Shown in pieces: positions 46,032-56,959 of a stretch of 64,000 nt of DNA. This DNA comes from Aminobacter aganoensis (GTDB taxonomy: Bacteria; Pseudomonadota; Alphaproteobacteria; Rhizobiales; Rhizobiaceae), in NCBI RefSeq assembly GCF_014206975.1, contig NZ_JACHOU010000008.1:1-64000 (forward strand). Direction: 5' to 3'. The translations under genes and the position numbers were made by a program. Under the pieces are notes generated by a model. It saw only the letters and a list, made by a program, of their open reading frames with translations, ran no database searches and was not told where the DNA came from. Numbering within the stretch: position 1 is the first letter of the stretch; every line of letters starts with the position of its first letter.

Positions 46032-48211
46032 AGGAAACTTTGCGGGTCGATGTCGACCTGGACCCGCACCGATCCGCGCACCTTCGGCCCGGCGGCGAGC
46101 AGCGCGCGGATATAGCCCTGGATGTCGGCCCTCCTGTCGGCCTGCACCAGGAGCCGAAAACGATGCCGGCCGCCGACAAGCGCCAGCGGCGCTTCGGCGG
46201 GGCCGAGCACGTGGACGTCCTGCGCCACTTGCGCCGCGCGCCTGAGGCCGCGTGCATGGCTCTCAGCCTCGGGCCGCGTCGCCGCGCTGACGATGATGCC
46301 GGCGAGCCTGCCAAAGGGCGGCAGGGCCGAGCGTTCGCGTTCCGAAATCTCGCGCTCGTAGAAAGCCTCCGAATCGCCCGAGACGATCGCCCGCATGACG
46401 GGGTGGTCGGGCTGGAACGTCTGCAGCAGACCAAGGCTCTTCTTGCCCGTGCGCCCTGCCCGGCCGGTCACCTGCGACAGAAGCTGGTAGGTGCGCTCTG
46501 CGGCACGCGGGTCGCCATTGGCGAGACCGAGATCGGCGTCGACGACGCCGACCAGCGTCATATTGGGAAAATTGTGGCCCTTGGCGACAAGCTGGGTGCC
46601 GATGACGATGTCGGCCTCGCCATTGGCGATCGCCTCCAGTTCGAGCCTGAGCCGCTTCACGCCGCCGAGCATGTCCGACGACAGCACGATCGTGCGCGCA
46701 TCCGGGAAATGCGAGACGACTTCCTCGGCAATGCGCTCCACGCCAGGCCCGCAGGCGACCAGATGATCGAAGGTGCCGCATTCCGGGCAGGCCTCGGGCC
46801 GCTTCTCGTTGTGGCCGCAATGGTGGCAGACGAGCTGGCCGCGAAAGCGGTGCTCGACCAGCCATGCCGAGCACACCGGGCAGCCGAAGCGATGGCCGCA
46901 GACCCGGCACAAGGTCAGCGGGGCGTAGCCACGACGGTTGAGGAACAAAAGCGACTGTTCCTGCCGGCCAAGCGTCTCGCGCATCTTGCCGAGCAGCACC
47001 GGCGACAGGAAACCGCCGCGCGCCGGCGGTGAACGCCGCATGTCGATGGTGGCAAGCTTCGGCAAAGCGGCTTCGGCAAAGCGCGCCGACAGCACCGAGC
47101 GCGCGTACTTGCCTTGCTCGGCGTTGACCCGGCTTTCGACCGAAGGCGTGGCGGAGGCCAGCACCGTGGGAAAGCCGCCGATATGGGCCCGCACCACGGC
47201 CATGTCGCGGGCGTTGTAGAAGACGCGGTCTTCCTGCTTGTAGGCAGGGTCGTGCTCCTCGTCGACGACGATCAGGCCGAGGTCGTTGAACGGCAAAAAC
47301 AGCGCCGAGCGGGCCCCGGCAACCACCCGCACCCCGCCCTCCGCCACCTGGCGCCAGACGCGCTCGCGCATCCGCGGCGGCAGGTCCGAGTGCCACTCCG
47401 CCGGCTTTGCGCCGAACCGGTTCTGGAAGCGTTCGAGGAAAACCTGGGTAAGCGCGATTTCCGGGAGCAGGATCAGCACCTGCTTGCCCTTGTCGAGCGC
47501 CGCCGCCACCGCCTCGAAATAGACCTCGGTCTTGCCCGAGCCGGTGACGCCGTCGATGAGGGAAACGGCGAAGCGATCTGCTTCCACCTGGCCGCGTAGA
47601 GTATTCGCCACCGCCTGCTGGTCGTTGGTCAGTCCGGCGCTGGCATAGGACGTGTCGGGCGCCGCCACCACTGGCCGCGGCGGGATCATCACCGTCTCGA
47701 ACACGCCTTGCGCCCTGAGTCCGTCGATGACGGTCGAGGACACGCCGGCAGCATGCGCCAGGCCCGAACGTGTCCAGGCCATGCCGTCATTGGCCATTTC
47801 GAGGACGCGTGAGCGCGCCGCCGTCATCCGGTCGGGTTCGCCGTCGCTGCGCTTGAGGCCCTCCGTCCAGGGCTCCGGATCGAAAGCCTCCGGCGCCCGT
47901 AGGATCATCCGCGCCACCATGCCCGGCGGCGACAGGGTGTAATGCGCGATCCAGTCGACCAGGCGGCGCATCTGGTCGGTGATCGGCGGGCAATCGAAGA
48001 CGTGGGCGATCGGCCTGAGCTTCTTCGGATCGACTGCTTCGACCGGACCGTCCCAGACGATGCCGGCCACTTCGCGCGGACCCAGCGGCACGCGCACGAT
48101 CGAGCCGGGCACCACCTGCATGCCGTCGGGGACGGCATAGGAATAGGCGCGCTCGGCCGGCATCGGCACCAGCACGGGGGCGGCCCTGGTTCTTGGCGAA
48201 TCGGCGGTCAT
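46028..48211 (-). CDS. priA: Primosomal protein N' (replication restart helicase)
   Basis: PriA recognises stalled forks and reloads DnaB. The 727-residue protein has the N-terminal DNA-binding domain (PVLVPMPAERAYSYAVPDGM), Walker A GVTGSGKTEVYFEAVAAAL, a DEEH box (VVDEEHD), and eight zinc-binding cysteines between CRVCGHRFGCPVC and CPECGTFDHLVACG. The late GRAGRTGKKSLGLLQTFQPD is motif VI. Full length for the family. Confidence 0.96.
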   Translation of the reverse strand: MTADSPRTRAAPVLVPMPAERAYSYAVPDGMQVVPGSIVRVPLGPREVAGIVWDGPVEAVDPKKLRPIAHVFDCPPITDQMRRLVDWIAHYTLSPPGMVARMILRAPEAFDPEPWTEGLKRSDGEPDRMTAARSRVLEMANDGMAWTRSGLAHAAGVSSTVIDGLRAQGVFETVMIPPRPVVAAPDTSYASAGLTNDQQAVANTLRGQVEADRFAVSLIDGVTGSGKTEVYFEAVAAALDKGKQVLILLPEIALTQVFLERFQNRFGAKPAEWHSDLPPRMRERVWRQVAEGGVRVVAGARSALFLPFNDLGLIVVDEEHDPAYKQEDRVFYNARDMAVVRAHIGGFPTVLASATPSVESRVNAEQGKYARSVLSARFAEAALPKLATIDMRRSPPARGGFLSPVLLGKMRETLGRQEQSLLFLNRRGYAPLTLCRVCGHRFGCPVCSAWLVEHRFRGQLVCHHCGHNEKRPEACPECGTFDHLVACGPGVERIAEEVVSHFPDARTIVLSSDMLGGVKRLRLELEAIANGEADIVIGTQLVAKGHNFPNMTLVGVVDADLGLANGDPRAAERTYQLLSQVTGRAGRTGKKSLGLLQTFQPDHPVMRAIVSGDSEAFYEREISERERSALPPFGRLAGIIVSAATRPEAESHARGLRRAAQVAQDVHVLGPAEAPLALVGGRHRFRLLVQADRRADIQGYIRALLAAGPKVRGSVRVQVDIDPQSFL

Positions 48212-48301
48212 GACGCGTGACCTTGCCCCGAACTTGGTTTAGAGCAAAGGCCGACAAGTGCCGTGCCCCACAGGCACCCTTCCATTGCCAAGGAGACTCC
48301 C

Positions 48302-48955
48302 ATGAAGTTTTTCGTCGACACCGCCGACGTCAAGGACATCCGCGAACTCAATGAACTCGGCCTCCTCGACGGCGTCACCACCAACCCGTCGCTGATCCTC
48401 AAGTCGGGCCGCAACATCGCCGAAGTGACCAAGGAAATCTGCGACATCGTCGAAGGCCCGGTCTCGGCCGAAGTCGCCGCCACCGAATACGCCGAGATGA
48501 TGAAGGAAGCGGCGGTGCTGTCGAAGATCGCCGACAACATCTGCATCAAGGTGCCGCTCACCCTCGACGGCCTCCGCGCATGCCGCGCGCTGACCTCGGA
48601 AGGCCGCATGGTCAACGTCACGCTGTGCTTCTCCGCCAACCAGGCGCTGCTCGCCGCCAAGGCCGGCGCCACCTTCATCTCGCCCTTCATCGGCCGTCTC
48701 GACGACATGGCGGTCGACGGCATGGAACTGATCGCCGAGATCCGCCACATCTACGACAATTACGGCTTCGACACCGAGATCCTCGCCGCCTCGATCCGCT
48801 CGACCGAGCACGTCAAGCGCGCCGCCCTGATCGGCGCCGACGTCGCCACCATCCCGCCGGCAACGCTGAAGGCGCTGGTCAAGCACCCGCTGACCGACAA
48901 GGGCCTCGAGATGTTCCTGGCCGACTGGGCCAAGACCGGCCAGAAGATCGGCTGA
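48302..48955 (+). CDS. tal: Transaldolase / fructose-6-phosphate aldolase family protein
   Basis: The 217-residue short-type transaldolase starts [20 protein letters not shown] and has the Schiff-base lysine in ICIKVPLT, then [20 protein letters not shown] and [17 protein letters not shown] precedes the ATG. It probably serves the pentose phosphate pathway; the small family also includes fructose-6-phosphate aldolases, and the sequence alone does not separate them. A terminator follows. Confidence 0.93.
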   Translation: MKFFVDTADVKDIRELNELGLLDGVTTNPSLILKSGRNIAEVTKEICDIVEGPVSAEVAATEYAEMMKEAAVLSKIADNICIKVPLTLDGLRACRALTSEGRMVNVTLCFSANQALLAAKAGATFISPFIGRLDDMAVDGMELIAEIRHIYDNYGFDTEILAASIRSTEHVKRAALIGADVATIPPATLKALVKHPLTDKGLEMFLADWAKTGQKIG

Positions 48956-48975
48956 TCCTTCTCGACACGATGACC

Positions 48976-49004
48976 AAGGCCGGCGCCGCAAGCGCCGCCT
49001 TTTT
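48976..49004 (+). terminator. Terminator after the transaldolase gene
   Basis: AAGG-C-CGGCGC, loop CGCAA, GCGCCG-CCTT with one bulged base runs into TTTTTC, about 20 bases after the stop codon. Confidence 0.7.
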
Positions 49005-49019
49005 CGTGTCCGCCTGCCG

Positions 49020-49457
49020 TCAGGCCAGCGGCGGCAGCCGCCGCTTCACCGGCTGCGCCTTGACGATCGAGCTGTTGGTCTCGGCCTTGTCGGTGATCTG
49101 GTCGAGGATTTTGTCGAGTTCGTCGATGGAACGGATGTGCAGTCTGGCGATGAAGCAATCGTCGCCGGTCACCTTGTCGCATTCCGAGAACTGGGCGATG
49201 TCCTCGATCAGCTTCTGCACCTGGTGCAGCTTGCCCGGCAGCGGCCGGATGCGCACGATCGCCTGCAGCGTATAGCCGAGCGCCTGGGGATCGATGTCGA
49301 CCGTGAAGGCGCGGATGACGCCACGTTCCTCCAGTCGCCGCAGCCGCTCCGAGGTGCTCGGTGACGACAGGTTCACCCGCTGAGCCAGTTCCTTGAGCGA
49401 AATCCTGGCGTCGTCGACAAGGATTTCGACGATGCGCCTGTCCAGATCGTCCAGCAT
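49020..49457 (-). CDS. Lrp/AsnC-family regulator
   Basis: The 145-residue protein has an N-terminal helix-turn-helix (LDDLDRRIVEILVDDARISL KELAQRVNLSSPSTSERLRR) and a C-terminal RAM ligand domain (GYTLQAIVRIRPLPGKL; VTGDDCFIARLHIRS). It reads divergently from an EamA exporter gene 133 bases away, and Lrp-type proteins often control such a neighbour. An amino acid ligand is probable. Confidence 0.92.
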   Translation of the reverse strand: MLDDLDRRIVEILVDDARISLKELAQRVNLSSPSTSERLRRLEERGVIRAFTVDIDPQALGYTLQAIVRIRPLPGKLHQVQKLIEDIAQFSECDKVTGDDCFIARLHIRSIDELDKILDQITDKAETNSSIVKAQPVKRRLPPLA

Positions 49458-49590
49458 GCAATCCTCTTAGGCTACTCTACCATTCTACCTTATATGATTA
49501 GGAAACATCGAACAAACGCCTTCCGATAGCCATATACCCTCCCAAACCATAGGCGTAAAAATACAGCCCTGAACCGTAAGGGGCTGCAAC

Positions 49591-50478
49591 ATGTCGGACA
49601 AGATGCGCGGCACGGTCGATATGACAGCTGCCATGGTGATTTCGGGAACCATCGGACTATTCGTCGTGCTGTCGGGCCAGCCGGTGATGGACGTCGTCTT
49701 CTGGCGCTGCGCCTTCGGCGCGGTCATCCTGCTGATCGTCTGCGCCGCGCTCGGCCTGTTCCGCTCCGGTGTTATGTCGCGCAGCCAGATCGCGTGGGCG
49801 GCCGTTGGCGGCATCGCCATCGTCTCCAACTGGATCCTGCTGTTCGCCGCCTTCCCGCGCGCCTCGATCTCGATCGCGACCGCGGTCTACAACACCCAGC
49901 CCTTCATGCTGGTGGCACTGGGCGCGATGTTCTTCGGCGAACGCCTGACGCTGACCAAGCTGACCTGGCTCGGCATCGCTTTCGGCGGCATGCTGATGAT
50001 CGTCCAGGCAAAGTCAGGCGCCACCACTGGAACCGACTATCTCGCCGGCATCCTGCTGGCGCTGGGCGCCGCCTTCTTCTATGCGATTGCCGCCATCATC
50101 ACCAAGAAGCTCAAGGGCGTGCCGCCGCACCTGATCGCGCTGATCCAAGTCACGGTCGGCATCCTGATGCTCGCGCCCTTCGCCAGTTTCGGCCAACTTC
50201 CCACCGGGGCGACTACCTGGGCACTGCTGGTCGCCGTAGGCGTCATCCATACCGGCGTGATGTACATCTTGCTCTACGGCGCGATCCAGAAGCTGCCGAC
50301 CAATCTCGTCGGCGCGCTGTCCTTCATCTATCCTGTCGTCGCGATCGTCGCCGACTTCCTGGCTTTCGGCCATCGCCTGCAACCGCTGCAGATCATCGGC
50401 GCCGCAGCCATCCTGGTTGCCGCCGCGGGCATGACGCTCGGCTGGTCGCTGGCAAAGCCGCGCCTCGTCCGAACCTGA
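49591..50478 (+). CDS. EamA/DMT-family metabolite exporter
   Basis: The 295-residue membrane protein has ten hydrophobic segments in two EamA repeats: the first contains SGQPVMDVVFWRCAFGAVIL, the second YLAGILLALGAAFFYAIAAI ITKKLKG. Its divergent Lrp-type neighbour suggests export of an amino acid or related compound; this is inference. CTGCAAC before the ATG is a weak ribosome binding site. Confidence 0.9.
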   Translation: MSDKMRGTVDMTAAMVISGTIGLFVVLSGQPVMDVVFWRCAFGAVILLIVCAALGLFRSGVMSRSQIAWAAVGGIAIVSNWILLFAAFPRASISIATAVYNTQPFMLVALGAMFFGERLTLTKLTWLGIAFGGMLMIVQAKSGATTGTDYLAGILLALGAAFFYAIAAIITKKLKGVPPHLIALIQVTVGILMLAPFASFGQLPTGATTWALLVAVGVIHTGVMYILLYGAIQKLPTNLVGALSFIYPVVAIVADFLAFGHRLQPLQIIGAAAILVAAAGMTLGWSLAKPRLVRT

Positions 50479-50484
50479 GCAGGC

Positions 50485-51615
50485 TCAATCGTCGTCCCGC
50501 ATCAGCCCGCTGGTCCGCATGCCTTCGATCATGGTGGCACCTTCCAGGCGCACGACCGTCAGCGCCCGCGAACCGGTACGGTCATGCACGAAATCGGCAA
50601 GCTCGTGTGAATGCGTCACCACCCAGACCTGCGTCCGTTCGGCGGCGCGGGCGATCATGTCGGCGAGGGCCGGCAGCATGCGCGGATGCAGGCTCGCCTC
50701 CGGCTCGTTGAGCGCGATCAGCTTCGGCAGGCGGTAGGACATCAGGGCACCTGCCAGCGCCAGGAACCGGATCTGGCCGTCCGACAGTTCCTGCGGCCGA
50801 AACACCCGCTGCGGAAACTCAGGCAGCACGAGCCCGAAAGTCGCCGTTTCGCCCGGTACCGGAACGTCGAGCAACGCCCCGCCAAGCGCCTCGGCAATGC
50901 AGCGGTCGAGATCGACGGTGTCGTCCCTGATATGCCGCAGTGTGGCAAAGACGGCGGCGAGGTTGGCGCCGTCCTCGTCGAGCATCGGCGCCGTCGTCGC
51001 CAGCGCCGGGCGGCGCACCAGCGAGTCCGCGTCGGTGCGAAAGCCGTGGTAGAAGCGCCAGCCGGAAACCGCAGCACGCAGGTCGCCGACCTCGGGATAG
51101 CGCCCGGCGACGCCGAGCAGCGCGAGCGCCGTTTCGGAATTGAAGATGCGCTCGGGATGCTCGACCCGGCGTCCGTCGCCGTCGCGGGCAAACACCGCCG
51201 GTCCCTTGCGTGTCATCATCTCCACCGGGCGGCGCCCGGCCTCGACGGTAAGGATCTCTTCCTTGACGTGCGGTTCGAAGGCGAAGCCGGCCGAAACCGG
51301 CGGCGGCAGGCCGATCTCGACCTTGTAGCCGTATTTCGCCGCCGTCTCATCGTCGAGGAACTCGGCATCGATGACGACGCGGACCGGCTGGCCAGCGCGA
51401 CGCTTGCCCGACCACAGCGCCGAACTCATGCCGCCTTCGCCCGCGATCTCGCGGGCCAGCGTTCCCTCGGCAGATGCCTTGATGAGTTGCAGCGAGCGGT
51501 AGAGGTTGGACTTGCCAACCCCGTTCTCGCCGACGAAGACACTGACCTGGCCAATGTCGAGCCGGATCGCTCTCAGCGAACGGTATCCTGCAGCCGAAAA
51601 GGACGTCAGCTGCAT
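50485..51615 (-). CDS. RecF-like AAA ATPase (predicted ATPase, AAA_21 type)
   Basis: The 376-residue protein has Walker A VFVGENGVGKSNLYRSLQLI, an ABC-like signature ELSDGQIRFLALAGAL and Walker B LIALNEPEASLHPRMLPALA, followed by a His loop WVVTHSHELADF. It is a stand-alone ATPase of the SMC/RecF/OLD type without a TOPRIM domain. No partner gene that would make it a defence system is adjacent. Role unknown. Confidence 0.85.
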   Translation of the reverse strand: MQLTSFSAAGYRSLRAIRLDIGQVSVFVGENGVGKSNLYRSLQLIKASAEGTLAREIAGEGGMSSALWSGKRRAGQPVRVVIDAEFLDDETAAKYGYKVEIGLPPPVSAGFAFEPHVKEEILTVEAGRRPVEMMTRKGPAVFARDGDGRRVEHPERIFNSETALALLGVAGRYPEVGDLRAAVSGWRFYHGFRTDADSLVRRPALATTAPMLDEDGANLAAVFATLRHIRDDTVDLDRCIAEALGGALLDVPVPGETATFGLVLPEFPQRVFRPQELSDGQIRFLALAGALMSYRLPKLIALNEPEASLHPRMLPALADMIARAAERTQVWVVTHSHELADFVHDRTGSRALTVVRLEGATMIEGMRTSGLMRDDD

Positions 51616-51639
51616 CGACCGCCCTTCCGTGAAACGGCC

Positions 51640-52203
51640 TCAGCCCCTGGACATGTCCTGGGCGATGGCCAGCCTGAGCAGTTCGGCCAGCTCGCGTGCC
51701 GCGCGGTTTTCGGCGTCGCGCTCGGCGCGCATCCTGGCGAACTCCTGGCGCGGCCGATCGAACGATGCCGAGACGTTGCGTTTGCCCGCGGCGATGCGCT
51801 TGCCGGTCTTGACGTCGGTGATGACATAAGTGCCGGTCAGCGTCACCGCGCCCGCGGTCGGCTCATCGTCCTTGCTGGTCACTTCGGCCAACAGGGAGGC
51901 CTCGGTGAGGGCTGCGACCGCCAGATCCATGGTGTAGGGCGCCGTGGCCTGCTGGCCCGCTCCGCCATTGAACATGAAGATCAGGTGGTTGCGGACTTCC
52001 TGGCCGTAGCGGGTGTTGATAGGCTTGATGTTGATCGAGGCCAGTTGCGTCGCCGTGCCGGCTTCGACGCCTGCCGACACCGGGCCATCCGAATAGAGCG
52101 GGCGCACCGTGCAGGCTGACGCCAGTGCAAGCGAGGCCAGGAAGGCCAGGCGTGCAGCAACACGCACCGGGCCGGCAGAATTTCGCGCATCAGGCAACGA
52201 CAT
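51640..52203 (-). CDS. lptE: LPS-assembly lipoprotein LptE
   Basis: The 187-residue protein has a lipoprotein signal with lipobox LASAC and the mature start TVRPLYSDG, typical of alphaproteobacterial LptE, which plugs the LptD outer-membrane pore for LPS. Its ATG at 52203 overlaps the 3' end of leuS by 14 bases, the usual leuS-lptE arrangement. Confidence 0.9.
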   Translation of the reverse strand: MSLPDARNSAGPVRVAARLAFLASLALASACTVRPLYSDGPVSAGVEAGTATQLASINIKPINTRYGQEVRNHLIFMFNGGAGQQATAPYTMDLAVAALTEASLLAEVTSKDDEPTAGAVTLTGTYVITDVKTGKRIAAGKRNVSASFDRPRQEFARMRAERDAENRAARELAELLRLAIAQDMSRG

Positions 52204-54808
52204 TGACGATCCTCTGCGGCACAACGATCACCTTGCGCGGCGACTTTCCATCCAGCGCCTTCTGCACTGCTTCCAGTGCCAGCGCCGCTTTTTCGACGGT
52301 CAATTGATCTGCGTCGCGGGCGATTGTCAAATCGGCTCGCTTCTTTCCGTTGATCTGCACCGGATAGGTGATTTCATTGTCGACAATGAGCGCCGGGTCG
52401 AATTTCGGCCATGGCCGATCGGCGACCATGCCTTCGCCCCCGAGCGCCACCCAGCACTCTTCGGCGAGATGCGGCATCATCGGCGCGATCATCACGATCA
52501 GGATGTCGACCGCCTCGCGCAAGGCCGAAACCATCTCGGCCGAAGCCTTGCCGGCGGCAGCGTCGGCCGCCGGGCCCTGCAGCGTGTTGGACAGCTCGTA
52601 GATGCGCGCCACGGCCTTGTTGAAGGCCAGCTTGCCGATGTCTTCGCCGACGGCTTTCAACGCCTTGTGCGCGGCCTTGGACACCCCGGATGCATCGCCC
52701 TCGATCGCTGCCTTGGCGTTCGCCTTGGCCAGCACTTCGGCAGTTTCCGAAATCAGCCGCCACACGCGCTGCACGAAACGATGCGCGCCCTCGACGCCGG
52801 CCTCGGTCCAGATGACGTCGCGCTCGGGTGGCGAGTCCGACAGCATGAACCAGCGCGCCGTGTCGGCGCCGTAGCTGGCGATGATGTCGTCGGGGTCGAC
52901 CACGTTCTTCTTCGACTTCGACATCTTCTCGATCGAGCCGATCTCGATCGGCGTGCCGTCGGAGATGAGCGCGGCGCGGCGCTTGCCGTCGGCCTCCTCG
53001 ATTTTGACCTCGACGGGCGTGACCCAGCCGTTCGGCCCCTTGTAGGTCTCGTGCACGACCATGCCTTGCGTGAACAGCCCCTTGAACGGCTCCGCCAGGT
53101 TCAGATGGCCGGCCTCGCGCATCGCGCGGGTGAAGAAGCGCGAATAGAGCAGGTGCAGGATCGCATGCTCGATGCCGCCGATATACTGGTCGACCGGCAG
53201 CCATTCATTGGCGGCCTTGGGGTCGGTCGGCTCGTTCTCCCACGGTGCAGTGAAGCGTGCGAAATACCACGACGAGTCGACGAAGGTGTCCATCGTGTCG
53301 GTTTCGCGGCGCGCATCCTTGCCGCATTTCGGGCAGGCGACATGGCGCCAGGTCGGGTGACGGTCGAGCGGGTTGCCCGGCCGATCGAACTCGACGTCGT
53401 CCGGCAGCTTGACCGGCAGGTCAGCCTTCGGCACCGCCACCACGCCACAATCGTCGCAATGGATCATCGGGATCGGGCAGCCCCAGTAGCGCTGGCGCGA
53501 AATGCCCCAGTCGCGCAGGCGGAACTGCACCTTGCGCTCGCCCATCGGACGGTTGCCGATCGAGATCTGCTCCAGCCGGCTGGCGACGTCGTCGAACGCG
53601 TCCGCCGGCTTCATGCCGTCGAGGAATCGCGAATTGATCATCACGCCGTCGTCGGTGTAGGCCTCCTCGGTGACCTGGAAGCTCTTCGCATCGCCGCCTT
53701 CCGGCATCACCACCGGCACGACCGGCAGGCCGTACTTGTTGGCGAAGTCGAGATCGCGCTGGTCGCCCGACGGGCAGCCGAAGATGGCGCCGGTGCCGTA
53801 TTCCATCAGCACGAAGTTGGCGACATAAACCGGCAGCGTCCAGTTTTCGTCGAACGGATGGACGACGCGGATGCCGGTGTCCATGCCCTTCTTCTCGGCG
53901 GTCTCGAGTGCTGCCACCGACGTGCCCATGCGACGCACGTCTTCCATGAAGGCGGCAAGCTCGGGCTTGTTCTCGGCGGCCTTCCTGGCCAACGGATGGT
54001 CGGCAGATATCGCCATGAACGAAGCGCCGAAGATCGTATCCGGACGGGTCGTATAGACCTCCAGTTCGGTCTCGCCGGCGGGTGCCGTGCCGGCGGCCAG
54101 CGGCCAGCGGATCAGCAGGCCTTCCGAACGGCCGATCCAGTTACGCTGCATCAGCTTGACCTTCTCGGGCCACTCGTCAAGGCCATCGAGCGCGTCCGAC
54201 AGGTCCTGCGCGAAGTCGGTGATCTTGAAGAACCACTGCGTCAGCTCGCGCTGTTCGACCAGTGCGCCGGAACGCCAGCCGCGGCCATCGATGACCTGCT
54301 CGTTGGCGAGCACGGTCATGTCTTCCGGGTCCCAGTTGACCTTCGAGGACTTGCGCGTCACCAGTCCCTTCTCGACGAAGTCGATGAACAGCATCTGCTG
54401 GCGATGATAATAGTCGACGTCGCAGGTGGCGAACTCGCGGCTCCAGTCGAGCGACAGGCCCATCGACTTCAGCTGCGTCCGCATCGTGGCGATGTTCTGG
54501 TAGGTCCATTCCTTGGGGTGGACCTTGTTTTGCATCGCGGCGTTTTCCGCAGGCATGCCAAAGGCGTCCCAACCCATCGGATGCAGCACATTGCAGCCAA
54601 GCGCGCGGCGGTAGCGCGCGACCACGTCGCCCATCGTGTAGTTGCGGACGTGGCCCATGTGGATGCGCCCCGACGGATAGGGGAACATCTCGAGCACGTA
54701 GTATTTCGGCCGCGGATCCTCGTTCTTCGTCTCGAAGAGCTTCGCCTCGGCCCAGGCCTTCTGCCATTTGGGTTCGGAGGCGCGGGGATTGTATCGTTCG
54801 GTTGCCAT
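52190..54808 (-). CDS. leuS: Leucyl-tRNA synthetase
   Basis: The 872-residue enzyme charges tRNA-Leu. The class I HIGH motif appears as [19 protein letters not shown] near residue 45 and the KMSKS loop as [17 protein letters not shown] near residue 630. The CP1 editing domain (about 225-420) has [18 protein letters not shown] and [15 protein letters not shown]. Length and domain order are normal. Confidence 0.97.
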   Translation of the reverse strand: MATERYNPRASEPKWQKAWAEAKLFETKNEDPRPKYYVLEMFPYPSGRIHMGHVRNYTMGDVVARYRRALGCNVLHPMGWDAFGMPAENAAMQNKVHPKEWTYQNIATMRTQLKSMGLSLDWSREFATCDVDYYHRQQMLFIDFVEKGLVTRKSSKVNWDPEDMTVLANEQVIDGRGWRSGALVEQRELTQWFFKITDFAQDLSDALDGLDEWPEKVKLMQRNWIGRSEGLLIRWPLAAGTAPAGETELEVYTTRPDTIFGASFMAISADHPLARKAAENKPELAAFMEDVRRMGTSVAALETAEKKGMDTGIRVVHPFDENWTLPVYVANFVLMEYGTGAIFGCPSGDQRDLDFANKYGLPVVPVVMPEGGDAKSFQVTEEAYTDDGVMINSRFLDGMKPADAFDDVASRLEQISIGNRPMGERKVQFRLRDWGISRQRYWGCPIPMIHCDDCGVVAVPKADLPVKLPDDVEFDRPGNPLDRHPTWRHVACPKCGKDARRETDTMDTFVDSSWYFARFTAPWENEPTDPKAANEWLPVDQYIGGIEHAILHLLYSRFFTRAMREAGHLNLAEPFKGLFTQGMVVHETYKGPNGWVTPVEVKIEEADGKRRAALISDGTPIEIGSIEKMSKSKKNVVDPDDIIASYGADTARWFMLSDSPPERDVIWTEAGVEGAHRFVQRVWRLISETAEVLAKANAKAAIEGDASGVSKAAHKALKAVGEDIGKLAFNKAVARIYELSNTLQGPAADAAAGKASAEMVSALREAVDILIVMIAPMMPHLAEECWVALGGEGMVADRPWPKFDPALIVDNEITYPVQINGKKRADLTIARDADQLTVEKAALALEAVQKALDGKSPRKVIVVPQRIVNVVA

Positions 54809-54951
54809 CGGATGTTTTTCACTTAAAAGCGTGCGTGGACCGGGGCGAAAACCCGCGGTTCAGGAAATCGTTGCCGGGTGTTCACCATGGATTCCCGGAC
54901 CCGTCAACTCCGGCAAGCCGGGGGCGGGCAAAAAGCAGCAGGGCCAGCGAT

Positions 54952-55614
54952 ATGGAAAAGTCGGTCGAACAGCTAACGCTGGTGAAGGATAAGATAGGTG
55001 CGGCCGAGCGCGAGGCCAACAGGCCGGAGGGTTCGACAACGCTCGTGGCGGTCTCCAAGACCTTTGATGCCTCGCACATCCGCCCGGTCATCGAGGCCGG
55101 CCAGCGCGTCTTCGGCGAAAACAGGGTGCAGGAAGCGCAGGGCAAGTGGCCCGGGCTGAAGGCCGAATTCCCCGACATCGAGCTGCACCTCATCGGCCCG
55201 CTGCAGTCCAACAAGGCCAAGGAGGCCGTCGCCCTGTTCGACGTCATCGAGACCGTCGACCGCGAGAAAATCGCCGCCGAGCTCGCCAGGGAAATCGAGC
55301 GCCAGGGCCGCGCACCAAGGCTCTACGTTCAGGTCAACACCGGCTCGGAGCCGCAGAAGGCCGGCATCGAGCCGCGCGAGGCCGTGGCCTTCGTCAAGCG
55401 CTGCCGCGAGGTCCACGGGCTGGCGATCGAGGGCCTGATGTGCATTCCTCCGGCGGAGGAGAATCCGGGGCCGCACTTCGCCCTGCTCGAAAAGCTGGCG
55501 CGTGAAGCCGGCCTCGAAAGGCTGTCGATGGGCATGTCAGGAGACTACGAGCTTGCGGTTGCCTTCGGCGCGACAAGCGTCCGCGTCGGCTCGGCAATCT
55601 TCGGGACGCGCTGA
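54952..55614 (+). CDS. yggS: YggS-family pyridoxal phosphate homeostasis protein
   Basis: The 220-residue protein has the alanine-racemase-like barrel with the PLP lysine in LVAVSKTFD, then FGENRVQEAQGKW, LHLIGPLQSNKAKEA and LSMGMSGDYELAVAFGATSV RVGSAIFG. ATG 54952 gives the family N-terminus; its ribosome binding site is weak. It reads away from leuS. A bidirectional terminator follows. Confidence 0.93.
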   Translation: MEKSVEQLTLVKDKIGAAEREANRPEGSTTLVAVSKTFDASHIRPVIEAGQRVFGENRVQEAQGKWPGLKAEFPDIELHLIGPLQSNKAKEAVALFDVIETVDREKIAAELAREIERQGRAPRLYVQVNTGSEPQKAGIEPREAVAFVKRCREVHGLAIEGLMCIPPAEENPGPHFALLEKLAREAGLERLSMGMSGDYELAVAFGATSVRVGSAIFGTR

Positions 55615-55635
55615 CCAGCGCCAGCCTGGAAAACG

Positions 55636-55667
55636 AAAAAGGCCGGAGCTTGCGCTCCGGCCTTTTT
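55636..55667. terminator. Bidirectional terminator between yggS and the LivJ-like gene
   Basis: AAAAAGGCCGGAGC, loop TTGC, GCTCCGGCCTTTTT is a perfect 14-pair stem with A and T tails on the two sides, serving both convergent genes. Confidence 0.92.
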
Positions 55668-55689
55668 CTTGAACAGTTGACGCGCTGGC

Positions 55690-56796
55690 TTATTCAGCCG
55701 CGACGATCTTGCCGCCTTCCCACTTGAACAGCGAGAAGCTCGGCGAGGTCAGGTCGCCGCTTTCGCCATAGGTCAGGTTGCCGATGGCGGTGGCGATCGG
55801 CTCGCCCGACTTGAGCGCTGCGGCAACGGCCGCCGTGTCGTCGGCCTTGCCGGCCTTCTCGATGCCGGCCTTCAGCACCTCGACCGCAGCATAGGCGTTG
55901 AGCGTGAAGGCTTCCGGCGGAATGCCCTTGCCCTCGAGCACCTTGACGGCGTCGGCCGAAGCCGGGTTCTTCAGCGCGTCGGAGGCGTTGGTGAACAGCG
56001 TGCCGGCGGCGGCTTCGTTGCCGATGGCCCAGAACTCGGTGTTCGACAGGCCTTCGCCGCCGATGATCACGGCATTGACGCCACCGTCCTTGAGCTGGCG
56101 GGCCAGCAGGCCGCCCTCAGGGTGGTAGCCGCCAAAATAGACCACGTCGACGTTATCGGACTTCAGGCGCGTGACGAGGGCCGACAGGTCCTTTTCGCCA
56201 GGGGTCAGCGAGTTCTGCTGAACTTCCTGCAAGCCGCCGGCATTGATCGCTGCCTTGAAGGCATCGGCCAGGCCCTTGCCGTAGGTGCCCTTGTCGTCGA
56301 TCACCGCGACGCGCTTGTCCTTCATGTTCTTGAGGACATAGGCAGCGGCGACTTCGGCCTGCTGGTCGTCGCGGCCGCAGGTGCGCAGCACGTTGGTCAG
56401 GCCACGGGTGGTGAGGTCCGGCGCGGTCGCGGTCGGGGTCACCATCAGGATGCCGTTTTCGGCAAACACGTCCGACGCCGGGATGGCGACGCCCGAGGTC
56501 ACCGGACCGACGACGTACTGGACGCTTTCGCCGACCAGCAGGTTGGCGGCCGAAACGCCCTGCTTGGGATCGCCGGCGTCGTCGGCGAGCTTCAGCACGA
56601 CCTTCTCGCCGAGAATGCCGCCCTTCTCGTTGATGGTGTCGACGGCCGCCTGGGCACCGTTCTTGACCTGGTCGCCATAGGCCGCGACCGGTCCGGTCAG
56701 CGGTGCAACGAGGCCAATGGTGATGTCGGCGCGCGCAGCAGAACCGAATGCGAGCAATGCAGCCAGCGAAACGCCAGCCAGGATCTTGGTGTTCAT
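55690..56796 (-). CDS. Branched-chain amino acid ABC transporter binding protein (LivJ-like)
   Basis: The 368-residue receptor has a signal peptide ending GSAARA before [20 protein letters not shown], the family's ligand-domain start. A Cys (RTCGRDDQQ) and [28 protein letters not shown] follow the LivJ pattern. No permease or ATPase gene is adjacent, so it is an orphan receptor that probably serves a Liv system elsewhere. ATG 56796 follows GGGAGAG. Confidence 0.93.
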   Translation of the reverse strand: MNTKILAGVSLAALLAFGSAARADITIGLVAPLTGPVAAYGDQVKNGAQAAVDTINEKGGILGEKVVLKLADDAGDPKQGVSAANLLVGESVQYVVGPVTSGVAIPASDVFAENGILMVTPTATAPDLTTRGLTNVLRTCGRDDQQAEVAAAYVLKNMKDKRVAVIDDKGTYGKGLADAFKAAINAGGLQEVQQNSLTPGEKDLSALVTRLKSDNVDVVYFGGYHPEGGLLARQLKDGGVNAVIIGGEGLSNTEFWAIGNEAAAGTLFTNASDALKNPASADAVKVLEGKGIPPEAFTLNAYAAVEVLKAGIEKAGKADDTAAVAAALKSGEPIATAIGNLTYGESGDLTSPSFSLFKWEGGKIVAAE

Positions 56797-56959
56797 CGTA
56801 ACTCTCCCTTTGACCCGCTGGCATCGAGGGCACAGCGGAAGTTCTCGTGGCGGAATACCCGTCCCGGGACCTGCATGCAATCAGCCCAGTGGCTGCATCG
56901 CTTGCGATTGATTTGTGCCAGCACGCCTGCCAGGCCACCGACAGCAGCGAAACCGCCCC

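Noticed and set aside
52109-54826. Plus-strand frame of 905 codons opposite leuS
   Set aside because: Shadow of a full-length leucyl-tRNA synthetase gene.
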